DNA of 8,403 nt from NCBI GenBank assembly GCA_035620975.1, contig DASPFV010000282.1, positions 1-8,403 on the forward strand. The letters are read 5' to 3'. Of the stretch, positions 1-6,067 are shown piece by piece (position 1 is the stretch's first letter; each line of letters starts with the position of its first letter). A model generated the notes under the pieces. It did not search any database and was not told the origin of the DNA. It saw only the letters and a program-made list of their open reading frames with translations. Source of the DNA: DASPFV01 sp035620975 (GTDB lineage Bacteria > Acidobacteriota > Vicinamibacteria > Vicinamibacterales > 2-12-FULL-66-21). Made by a program: the position numbers and the translations under genes.

Positions 1-10
1 CGCACCGCGG

Positions 11-160
11 ATGATGAATCCGCGTGGATCTGCGTTGATCCGCGCCCCGTCGATCATGAGCCGCGGGCATCTGCGTTCATCCGCGTCCCGTCGATGATGA
101 GCCGCGGGCATCTGCGTTGATCCGCGCCCGTCGATGATGAGCCGCGTTCATCCGCGTGCC
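11..160. repeat. Tandem array of ~41-bp units made of 10-bp sub-repeats
   Basis: Successive units can be aligned at 11-48 (partial, diverged), 49-89 (41 bp), 90-129 (40 bp) and 130-160 (31 bp). Each full unit runs from GTCGAT-ATGAGCCGCG through GGCATCTGCG to TTSATCCGCG. Inside the unit a 10-bp period is visible (ATCCGCGTGG, ATCTGCGTTG, ATCCGCG...). The last unit is shorter by exactly 10 bp, which fits loss of one sub-repeat. A 7-bp inverted repeat, CGCGGAT (6-12) and ATCCGCG (18-24), lies at the left end, and degenerate CGCGGATCC copies continue to about 200. The array may extend beyond the left edge of the window. It lies just 3' of the minus-strand gene ending at 204. There is no unique spacer between units, so it is not a CRISPR array. 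Confidence 0.85.
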
Positions 161-203
161 GTCGATCCCGACAGGCAGCCGCGCGGATCCCGGCGGATCC
201 GTG

Positions 204-677
204 CTACATCTCGCACTCGCCGCCCACAGCCCGGATGGAATCGACCGTCAGGCGCCTGATCTCGATCTCGGTCCGGGTCTGGACGGTCGGTGTCCCGCTG
301 GTGCCCTCGGCCTGCTCCTTGGCCGGCTCCGCTTTCGTCCTGGCTGCGATTTCCTGCTGGGCTTCCACGGTCCCGCTGACTTCCATGCGCTGGCCGATCC
401 GATCCTGCAGCCCCGCGTCCCTCGCTCCGATCAGCTGGTAGTTCGCGGCCTCCTCGCTGCCCGCAGTCCGGGCGGCCGTGAGCACATACGTGTCGGCCGC
501 TTCGCCCGCTTTGAGGCAGCCGGTCACGGTTAACGGCTGGTTCGCCGGCCGGGCTGTCTGCGTCTGCGTTTCGGGCGCCGGCGTCGCCTCTTCGCCGCGG
601 TTGCACGCCGACGCTGCGACGGCAGCGGCGAGGATTGCGGCACAAGTGAGTCGCAGCGTGACTGTGTGGTTGCGCAT
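204..677 (-). CDS. Small secreted putative lipoprotein, function unknown
   Basis: A 157-residue protein. Residues 1-24 form a signal peptide (Arg and polar residues, then LTCAAILAAAVAASA) followed by Cys25-Asn. ASA-Cys is a weak lipobox, so it is probably an outer or periplasmic lipoprotein. After an Ala/Thr/Pro/Gln linker, the body has PLTVTGCLKAG, then NYQLIG, then GQRMEVSGTVE. This order of beta-strand motifs is familiar from small acidobacterial proteins of unknown function with an OB-like fold, close to DUF5818-type proteins; that assignment is from memory. A Lys/Glu/Ala-rich loop follows, then a final strand (RRLTVDSIRAVGGECEM) with a second Cys. I chose the ATG at 677 because it places the signal peptide at the N-terminus; an in-frame GTG at 707 would add ten residues ahead of it. 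No strong Shine-Dalgarno is visible. It is alone on its strand here. No enzymatic role can be claimed. Confidence 0.8.
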   Translation of the reverse strand: MRNHTVTLRLTCAAILAAAVAASACNRGEEATPAPETQTQTARPANQPLTVTGCLKAGEAADTYVLTAARTAGSEEAANYQLIGARDAGLQDRIGQRMEVSGTVEAQQEIAARTKAEPAKEQAEGTSGTPTVQTRTEIEIRRLTVDSIRAVGGECEM

Positions 678-898
678 AGGTGTCTTTTGCCCCTGTATTG
701 CCCACACGCGGGCCCCGAACAGCGCGTCGCGGCCCGCTCCGGTGACTGCGACCCGGGCTGCAGGAAACGCGCCATCATCTCGTTTTGAAACGGCTGGGCC
801 GATGTCGATCAGCCGCCTCTCACGACCAGGGTCCGCTGAGGCGTGAGGCTCGGCGCAGCGGCGACGCAGTTCGCGGCCGATGTGCGGCAGGACGAACG

Positions 899-930
899 CG
901 CATCCCGGGGCGCATCCGGGGGGCGCATCC
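899..930. repeat. Short GC-rich tandem repeat beside the inverted-repeat element
   Basis: CGCATCC occurs three times, at 899-905, 911-917 and 924-930, with spacing of 12 and 13 bases. The last two copies share the longer string GGGGCGCATCC. The array runs directly into the G-tract that begins the 25-bp repeat at 932. Slippage at this junction, or degenerate remains of an insertion target, are both possible. Confidence 0.6.
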
Positions 931-931
931 G

Positions 932-956
932 GGGGTCAGGTCTTGCACTGACGTAC
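932..956 (+). repeat. 25-bp dispersed repeat, copy 1
   Basis: Left end of the inverted pair. It begins GGGGTCAGG and ends CTGACGTAC. It contains a 5-bp stem, GTCAG (935-939) with CTGAC (948-952), around the loop GTCTTGCA. Together with the preceding CCG it matches copy 4 over 28 bases (929-956 against 8371-8398). Confidence 0.9.
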
Positions 957-1115
957 TGACCGGTCTGAGGGCGATTGGCCCCCGCGGCCGAGCGGCTCGA
1001 AGGCGGCATGGCCCGGCGCAGGTGAGGTTGGCGCGGCACATGTGGCCCTCTTCTTGCGCGCCGGCGCGTGCCGTGTCGCGGCAATCCCGGAGCACGTCCG
1101 GGAACCTGCGTCCGC

Positions 1116-1140
1116 GTACGTCAGTGCAAGACCTGACCCC
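1116..1140 (-). repeat. 25-bp dispersed repeat, copy 2, inverted
   Basis: Exact reverse complement of copy 1 and the right end of the 209-bp element. Because it lies just upstream of the kinase gene, the place where a -35 box would fall for a -10 at 1153-1158 is inside this repeat (about 1129-1135). Confidence 0.9.
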
Positions 1141-1151
1141 GCCGACACGTA

Positions 1152-1158
1152 GTAGCAT
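1152..1158 (+). promoter_or_regulatory. Possible extended -10 element (GTAGCAT) for the kinase gene
   Basis: GTAGCAT lies 14 bases upstream of the kinase ATG. It has the GTANNNT form also seen before the sulfatase and the TIM-barrel gene. No good -35 box is present. No clear Shine-Dalgarno precedes the ATG, so a very short leader is possible. This is a motif guess only. Confidence 0.3.
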
Positions 1159-1172
1159 TCCTCCCCATCAAC

Positions 1173-3806
1173 ATGCTCGGTACGACGCTCGGTCACTACC
1201 GCATTGAGCGCGAGCTTGGACGTGGAGGCATGGGTGAAGTCTATGCCGCCCGCGACCTGAAGCTGCACCGGCACGTGGCGCTCAAAGTGCTCGCCGCTGC
1301 GTTCGGGACGGATTCCGAGCGCCGCCAGCGCTTCGCGCGCGAGGCCCAGGCAGTCGCCGCCCTCAACCACCCCAATATCGTCACGCTCTACTCCGTCGAG
1401 CAGGCGGGTGCGCTCGACTTCCTGACCATGGAGCTGGTTGAGGGGCAACCGCTGGACAGGCTGATTCCCCGCGACGGCCTGCCGCTCGACCGGCTCCTCA
1501 AGCTCGCTGTTCCGCTGGCCGACGCCGTCAGCGCGGCGCACCACAAAGGCATCACGCACCGCGACCTCAAGCCGGCCAACATCATCGTGAGCGACGACGG
1601 CCGGCTCAAGGTGCTGGATTTCGGCCTGGCGCGGCTCAAGGAGCCGAGCGAAAGAGCCTCGAGCGTCACGGTGATGCCGACGCAGACGGTCACCGGCGAC
1701 GGCCGGATCCTGGGCACCGTCGCGTATATGTCCCCGGAACAGGCCGAGGGCAAGCCCGTCGACCACCGGTCGGACATCTTCTCGCTCGGAATCGCGCTCT
1801 ACGAGATGTCGACCGGACAGCGCCCCTTCAGGGGGGACAGCAGCGTGTCGCTGCTCTCCTCGATTCTAAAGGACACACCGCCGTCCCTGACGGACGTGAA
1901 CCGGTCGCTGCCTCGCGACCTGGCTCGCATCGTACGACGCTGCCTGATGAAAGATCCCGAAGAGCGCTACCAGAGCGCGAAGGACATCAGGAACGATCTG
2001 CAGGAGCTCAGACAGGCGCTCGAATCGGGCGTGCTCACCGCAGCTCCGGATCCGACACCGCGGAAACCAGTCCGGCCGCGCGCCCTGTTCGTGGCGGCGA
2101 GCGCAGGGGCGATCGGCACGCTGATCCTGGCATCTCTCTTCCTCATCATCTCGCGGTCCGGCCGCTCTCCGCACCCGGCGCCGGCGGCATTCAAGCAGCT
2201 CACAGGCCAGAGCGGGGTCGAGGAGTTTCCGAGTCTCTCGCCGGACGGACGGTGGCTCGTCTATGCCAGCGACGCGGCGGGCAACGTCGATATCTACCTG
2301 CAGAGCGTCGGTGGTCACACACCCATCAATCTGACCCAGGATTCCACGGCCGACGACCTGCAGCCGGCCTTCTCGTCGGATGGGGAGCGGATCGTGTTCC
2401 GCTCCGAACGCGATGGCGGCGGCATCTTCGTCATGGGCCGGACGGGTGAATCGGTGCGTCGGCTCACCGACGTCGGTTTCAATCCAGTCCTGTCACCCAA
2501 GGGCGACGAGGTTGCGTTCGCGACCGAGAACGTCGTGACGCGGCCCGGTGCCCGCGGCCGCCGCAGCGAACTCTGGATCGTGAACGTCGACAGCGGGGCG
2601 CGACGGCAGCTCGCGATCGACGATGCCGTGCAGCCGAGCTGGTCCCCACATGGGATCCGGATTGCCTGCTGGGCCGCTCGTGGACCTGACCGACAGCGCG
2701 ACATCCTCACTCTGCCGGCAGGAGGCGGCGAGGCCGTCCTCGTGACCGATGATGCAGCCGTCGACTGGAATCCGGTCTGGTCGCCCGACGGCCGGCATCT
2801 CTATTTCGCGAGCGAGCGCGGCGGCAGCATGAACCTGTGGCGTGTACCGATTGACGAGCAGTCTGGACGTACGCTTGGTCCGCCCGAACCCGTGACGTTG
2901 CCGTCCGGGTTCGTGGCGCACGTCAGCCTGTCGGCTGACGGAAGGCGTCTCGCGTTTACTTCCCTGGAGTTCGAGCAAAACGTCCAGCGGCTCACGTTCG
3001 ACCCCGCCACCGACAGGATCGAAGGGGAGCCGCAGCCGGTCACGAGTGGCTCGCGGCTGTGGGCCAGCGTCGACGTGTCACGCGACGGGCAGTGGATTGC
3101 TCTCGCGTCAGACCGGCCGCAGGAGGATCTGTTCGTGGCACGTGCCGACGGAACCGGCCTGCGCCAGGTCACCAGCGACGGGGCGTTCGACCGCGCTCCG
3201 CGATGGTCGCCTGATGGGAAGCGAATCGTGTTCTATTCTAACCGCAGCGGCGCCTGGGAACTCTCGACGATTGAGGCCGACGGCAGCGGCCTCACGCAGG
3301 TGACGAAGAAGTCCGGCGCGCACTATCCAATCTGGTCGCCGGACGGCTCCCAGATCGCCTTCACCGACATCGTCGATGCGCTGCAGGTCTATGTCATCGA
3401 TGCGCGGAAGCCGTGGGATGCTCAAGCGCCGCTCCGGCTGCCGAATCCGCCTGGCGCGGTCTGGCGCCCGTCGTCCTGGTCGCCGGACGGCCGTCTGCTG
3501 GCGGGCGTCGAGACCACAACAACCGAATCCGGCGGCGGCATTCTGATTTACTCTCCGGGATCGAGAACGTTCGAGAAACTGACTGCCCACGGACGCGAGC
3601 CGTACTGGTTGAACGACCGTCGGCTGATCTTCACGAGCCGTCCAGGCTCGCTCGCGATCGTCGATCGTGTGTCGAAGGAGCTCCGCGAGATCCCGGCGCG
3701 TCCGGGCCAGAGCTTCGTGCTGCAGGCAATCGCCCAGGGTGGCCGTCAGCTGTATGTGCTCCTCGGCAGCAAGGAAGCGGACATCTGGATGGCGACGCTG
3801 GACTGA
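1173..3806 (+). CDS. Membrane serine/threonine protein kinase with C-terminal PD40/TolB-like beta-propeller
   Basis: An 877-residue PknB-type (Hanks) kinase. The domain spans about residues 8-275: glycine loop GRGGMGEV (17-24), ATP-binding Lys38 in VALKVL, helix-C Glu57, catalytic loop H129-R130-D131-LKPAN, metal-binding D149-F-G151, and SPEQ (187-190) in the APE position. All key residues are present, so it should be active. A Pro/Arg linker leads to one transmembrane helix (about 304-327). The remainder, about 340-877, carries roughly eleven repeats of the WSPDG...I-F-S type, for example at 352, 397, 440, 488, 535, 584, 633, 677, 719, 768 and 810. These are propeller blades (PD40/WD40-like), probably exposed to the periplasm, where they could bind a ligand or cell-wall component. 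The ATG at 1173 gives the expected short N-terminus (LGHYRIERELGRGG). Substrate and signal are unknown. This layout is common in acidobacteria. It is separated from the downstream gene by 123 bp in which no terminator is obvious. Confidence 0.95.
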   Translation: MLGTTLGHYRIERELGRGGMGEVYAARDLKLHRHVALKVLAAAFGTDSERRQRFAREAQAVAALNHPNIVTLYSVEQAGALDFLTMELVEGQPLDRLIPRDGLPLDRLLKLAVPLADAVSAAHHKGITHRDLKPANIIVSDDGRLKVLDFGLARLKEPSERASSVTVMPTQTVTGDGRILGTVAYMSPEQAEGKPVDHRSDIFSLGIALYEMSTGQRPFRGDSSVSLLSSILKDTPPSLTDVNRSLPRDLARIVRRCLMKDPEERYQSAKDIRNDLQELRQALESGVLTAAPDPTPRKPVRPRALFVAASAGAIGTLILASLFLIISRSGRSPHPAPAAFKQLTGQSGVEEFPSLSPDGRWLVYASDAAGNVDIYLQSVGGHTPINLTQDSTADDLQPAFSSDGERIVFRSERDGGGIFVMGRTGESVRRLTDVGFNPVLSPKGDEVAFATENVVTRPGARGRRSELWIVNVDSGARRQLAIDDAVQPSWSPHGIRIACWAARGPDRQRDILTLPAGGGEAVLVTDDAAVDWNPVWSPDGRHLYFASERGGSMNLWRVPIDEQSGRTLGPPEPVTLPSGFVAHVSLSADGRRLAFTSLEFEQNVQRLTFDPATDRIEGEPQPVTSGSRLWASVDVSRDGQWIALASDRPQEDLFVARADGTGLRQVTSDGAFDRAPRWSPDGKRIVFYSNRSGAWELSTIEADGSGLTQVTKKSGAHYPIWSPDGSQIAFTDIVDALQVYVIDARKPWDAQAPLRLPNPPGAVWRPSSWSPDGRLLAGVETTTTESGGGILIYSPGSRTFEKLTAHGREPYWLNDRRLIFTSRPGSLAIVDRVSKELREIPARPGQSFVLQAIAQGGRQLYVLLGSKEADIWMATLD

Positions 3807-3915
3807 CGCCGGGGGCGGTGAAGCCGTCGTGAATCTGCAGCGTCCGGCAAACGTGGCCGGCGCGCGGACGTCGCCCGCAAGGCAGTCGCGTCCTCTGCAT
3901 CACGAATCTCGGGGC

Positions 3916-3921
3916 AAGAGG
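3916..3921 (+). promoter_or_regulatory. Ribosome binding site (AAGAGG) for the HXXEE gene
   Basis: AAGAGG ends eight bases before the ATG at 3930. It is the clearest Shine-Dalgarno in the window and supports this start. Confidence 0.5.
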
Positions 3922-3929
3922 CCCACGGC

Positions 3930-4406
3930 ATGAGATGGCACTACCGCGACCCGCCGCTCGTCTGGCTGCTGGTCTGGAGCTACGCCGCGCACCTGGCGGA
4001 GGAGTATCTCGGCGGATTCCCGGCGTGGTTTGTCACGATCGCCGGCCGGCCGCTGCCGATCGGGGTGTTCGTCGCGATCAACGCGGTGGCGTTCGTCGGA
4101 ATGGTGCTGGCCGCGCGCGCCGCGATCCGGAGTGAGATGCTCGGATGGTTGGCGATTACCATCGCCACCGTCCTGCTGGTCAACGGCCTCGCGCACCTCG
4201 TCGCGTCGCTCGCTACGGGATCCTACTCGCCCGGCCTCATCACTGGCGTGGTGTTGTACCTGCCGATCGCCCAGCTCGTGCTCCTGCGCGCCTGGCACCA
4301 GGTGCCGGGAGCGTTCTTCTGGCAGGGAGTTGGTGCGGGCGTCGCCGTGCACGGTCTTGTGGTCGTCGCGGCGCTTGTGGGGTCAGGTCTTGCATTAGCG
4401 TACTAG
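3930..4406 (+). CDS. HXXEE-family integral membrane protein, function unknown
   Basis: A 158-residue hydrophobic protein. The family signature H21-L-A-E24-E25 is followed by a GGFPAW segment, as in the HXXEE family of uncharacterised membrane proteins. Other candidate conserved sites are N85-G-L-A-H89, Y99-S-P-G-L-I-T-G106 and H141. The His and Glu residues, lying at or near membrane segments, suggest metal binding or hydrolase chemistry, but no activity is established. Transmembrane segments are at about 43-62, 72-95, 102-120 and 130-153, with the motif in a short hydrophobic segment at the N-terminus. The start is supported by AAGAGG eight bases upstream. The last eight codons (GSGLALAY) are read from a copy of the 25-bp dispersed repeat, and the TAG stop directly abuts the repeat edge. 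The original C-terminus was therefore probably replaced, although about 150 residues of family-like sequence remain. It appears to be a single-gene unit. Confidence 0.85.
   Translation: MRWHYRDPPLVWLLVWSYAAHLAEEYLGGFPAWFVTIAGRPLPIGVFVAINAVAFVGMVLAARAAIRSEMLGWLAITIATVLLVNGLAHLVASLATGSYSPGLITGVVLYLPIAQLVLLRAWHQVPGAFFWQGVGAGVAVHGLVVVAALVGSGLALAY
4379..4403 (+). repeat. 25-bp dispersed repeat, copy 3, diverged, with possible half-partner
   Basis: Identical to copy 1 except for three substitutions near the 3' part (TTAGC in place of CTGAC), which break the internal hairpin. It lies within the 3' end of the HXXEE gene. About 22 bases downstream, GACCTGACC (4426-4434) matches the inverted orientation of the repeat over nine bases. 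It may be a decayed partner, which would make this a smaller, degenerate version of the 932-1140 element. Confidence 0.8.
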
Positions 4407-4514
4407 CTCACTTGCCATGCCGGACGACCTGACCTATCTGCTCGCAGGACGAGCTGGACGAGGTGACGTCCCTCGCCGGTTCACAATAAACTGCCGCAGC
4501 TGATACAAGAGCGT

Positions 4515-4521
4515 GTAGCCT
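4515..4521 (+). promoter_or_regulatory. Possible -10 element (GTAGCCT) upstream of the sulfatase
   Basis: GTAGCCT has the same GTANNNT form as the elements before the kinase and the TIM-barrel gene. It lies 112 bases before the chosen sulfatase ATG, which would give a leader of about 105 bases. No matching -35 box is seen. Weak. Confidence 0.2.
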
Positions 4522-4565
4522 CCCCTTCAGAGTGCAGATTCCGCTTTGTACGAAGAAGAGCAGGC

Positions 4566-4597
4566 CTTCCGCGGGTAGCCCCGTCTTCAGCCGGAAG
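4566..4597. other. Imperfect stem-loop in the sulfatase leader
   Basis: CTTCCG (4566-4571) pairs with CGGAAG (4592-4597). Inside, CGGG (4572-4575) pairs with CCCG (4580-4583) around TAGC. The CTTCAGCCGGAAG portion resembles intergenic repeats I associate with Vicinamibacteria genomes, whose reverse translation gives FRLK-type peptides. It could be a dispersed repeat remnant or a leader structure; the sequence does not decide. Confidence 0.3.
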
Positions 4598-4622
4598 AGC
4601 ATTAAAGCGCATGCACCGTCCT

Positions 4623-4626
4623 GGAG
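4623..4626 (+). promoter_or_regulatory. Ribosome binding site (GGAG) deciding the sulfatase start
   Basis: GGAG, in the context CTGGAG, lies seven bases before the ATG at 4634. It supports that start over the in-frame GTG at 4532, which would put 34 charged residues ahead of the signal peptide. Confidence 0.45.
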
Positions 4627-4633
4627 CCTCGTG

Positions 4634-6067
4634 ATGACGTTGACACGAACTGCGGCCCTGGTCCTCTTGATCACGACGACGCTGATCCTGCCGGCGGCGC
4701 GCCAGACCCGGCCGAATATCCTGCTGGTCATCGCCGACGACTGGTCGTTCCCGCACGGCGGCGCCTACGGGGACCCGACGGTGTCCACGCCGGCGTTCGA
4801 TCGGATCGCCAGCGAAGGCGCGCTGTTCATGCGGGCGTTCACCGCAGCGCCGTCGTGCACGCCCTCCCGCGCGGCGCTCCTGACCGGGCAGGCGGTGCAT
4901 CGCCTCGCCGAGGGAGCCAACCTCTGGAGCTTCCTCCCTGCGAGATTCCCTGTCTACCCCGACCTGCTCGAGCAGGCTGGCTATGCGATCGGGCACGCCG
5001 GCAAGGGCTGGGGCCCCGGGCAGTTCGAGCCCGGCGGCCGGGCGCACAACCCGGCTGGGCCGAGGTTCGACAGCTTCGACGCATTTCTCGAGGCGCGCCG
5101 CAAGGACCAGCCGTTCTGCTTCTGGTACGGCAGCACCGATCCGCATCGTCCGTACGATCCCGGCTCAGGGCCGGCCGCTGGTCTCCGAGCCGACACGGTG
5201 AAGGTTCCCGCGTTCTTACCCGACACTGCTGACGTGCGAGGCGACATCCTCGACTATTACGCCGAGGTACAGAGATTCGACTCGCAGCTGGCCCGGCTGC
5301 TCGAGACGCTCGAACGCCGGGGCGAGCTGGACGACACCCTCGTAGTCGTCACGTCGGACAACGGCATGCCGTTTCCACGCGCCAAGGCGACCGTCTACGA
5401 CGGCGGCGCACACATGCCGCTGGCGATGCGCTGGCCCCGCGCCGTCAAGAGAGGCACCCGCGTCGACGCGTTCGTCAGCCTGACGGATCTCGCGCCGACG
5501 TTCCTCGAAGCTGCCGGCGTGCCCGTCCCGGGCGGCGCCACGGGCCGAAGCGTGCTGCCGCTCTTACGCGGCGACGATCGCGCGGCCGACGCGCGCGACC
5601 GCGTGTTCATCGAGCGCGAGCGCCACGCCAACGTTCGCCGGGGAGATGCGAGCTACCCGGTTCGTGCGATTCGGACGGCCGACTTCCTCTACATTCGCAA
5701 CTATCGGCCGGATCGCTGGCCAGCGGGGGACCCGGAGCTCTATTTCGCAGTCGGCCCGTTTGGCGACATCGACGGCGGACCGAGCAAGAGCCTGCTGCTC
5801 AATCGACGCGAAGATCCGTCGATCAGCCGGTTCTTCTCGCTCGCGACCTCGAAGCGGCCGGCAGACGAGCTGTACGACCTGCAGAGGGATCCGCACCAAC
5901 TGGTGAACGTCGCGAAGGACGCCGCCTACCGGGACGTGCTGCAGCGCCTCCGCGGCGATCTCGAGAGCTGGCAGCGCTCGACTGGCGATCCTCGGGTTTC
6001 CGAAGACGACGACCGGTGGGATAAGTATCCGTATTACGGAGGACCGGCCAAGGGTGAACCGCAGTGA
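4634..6067 (+). CDS. Secreted formylglycine-dependent sulfatase, heparan-N-sulfatase-like
   Basis: A 477-residue arylsulfatase-superfamily enzyme that hydrolyses a sulfate ester or sulfamate, probably in the periplasm or outside. Residues 1-22 are a signal peptide (RTAALVLLITTTLILPAA). Metal ligands D35-D36 are in VIADDW. C75-T-P-S-R79 is the motif whose Cys is converted to formylglycine. K124 is in GKGWGPG, H171 in DPHRPY, and D242-N243 in TSDNG, with K251 eight residues later. The order of motifs and the C-terminal blocks (YPVRAIRTADFLYIRNYRP, ELYDLQRDPHQLVNVA, W...TGDPRV) follow human N-sulfoglucosamine sulfohydrolase (SGSH; SulfAtlas S1_8-like) more closely than iduronate sulfatase. Against SGSH as I recall it, K251 replaces an Arg, and Trp126 stands where a His is expected, so the true substrate may differ. 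The FGE at 7245-8393 could mature C75. It is followed by a 308-bp gap, so it need not share a transcript with the next genes. Confidence 0.93.
   Translation: MTLTRTAALVLLITTTLILPAARQTRPNILLVIADDWSFPHGGAYGDPTVSTPAFDRIASEGALFMRAFTAAPSCTPSRAALLTGQAVHRLAEGANLWSFLPARFPVYPDLLEQAGYAIGHAGKGWGPGQFEPGGRAHNPAGPRFDSFDAFLEARRKDQPFCFWYGSTDPHRPYDPGSGPAAGLRADTVKVPAFLPDTADVRGDILDYYAEVQRFDSQLARLLETLERRGELDDTLVVVTSDNGMPFPRAKATVYDGGAHMPLAMRWPRAVKRGTRVDAFVSLTDLAPTFLEAAGVPVPGGATGRSVLPLLRGDDRAADARDRVFIERERHANVRRGDASYPVRAIRTADFLYIRNYRPDRWPAGDPELYFAVGPFGDIDGGPSKSLLLNRREDPSISRFFSLATSKRPADELYDLQRDPHQLVNVAKDAAYRDVLQRLRGDLESWQRSTGDPRVSEDDDRWDKYPYYGGPAKGEPQ

Larger units (their letters stand above)
932..1140. mobile_element. 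209-bp REPIN/MITE-like element with perfect 25-bp inverted repeats
   Basis: The ends, 932-956 and 1116-1140, are exact reverse complements over 25 bases, and the match stops on both sides. The 159-bp interior is GC-rich and non-coding. It holds palindromes: CACATGTG (1037-1044), CGCGCCGGCGCG (1057-1068) and a hairpin TCCCGGA-GCACG-TCCGGGA (1085-1103). Each end repeat also has an internal hairpin, GTCAG, eight-base loop, CTGAC. Two REP-like units in head-to-head orientation around a structured centre is the layout of a REPIN, which elsewhere is mobilised in trans by a REP-associated tyrosine transposase (RAYT). No transposase is in this window. I see no obvious target-site duplication. Its right end is 32 bp from the kinase start codon. 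Confidence 0.6.
678..1172. other. Intergenic region between divergent genes, with repeats but no convincing gene
   Basis: This 495-bp gap lies between the starts of the minus-strand lipoprotein and the plus-strand kinase, so it must hold both promoters. From 678 to about 898 I see no coding signal and no clear RNA gene; open frames here lack recognisable protein motifs and run through repeat DNA. From 899 to 930 there is a short tandem repeat. From 932 to 1140 lies the inverted-repeat element described separately. The kinase promoter must be in or just right of that element, in 1141-1172. Confidence 0.6.

Noticed and set aside
11..160. CRISPR array.
   Set aside because: The units are contiguous tandem copies with 10-bp internal periodicity and no unique spacers.
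678..707. GTG start adding ten residues to the small lipoprotein.
   Set aside because: The signal peptide begins naturally at the ATG at 677.
785..1207. Plus-strand open frame of 140 codons before the kinase.
   Set aside because: It passes through both arms of the inverted-repeat element and overlaps the kinase start in another frame.
936..1766. Minus-strand open frame of 276 codons across the kinase start.
   Set aside because: It is antisense to the kinase catalytic domain, runs through the inverted-repeat element and has no domain motifs.
2692..2702. GACCTGACC inside the kinase gene as another repeat copy.
   Set aside because: Only nine bases match, within a normal propeller coding segment; chance is sufficient.
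4532..4633. GTG start adding 34 residues to the sulfatase.
   Set aside because: It would place a polar, basic stretch ahead of a clear signal peptide, and the ATG at 4634 has GGAG upstream.
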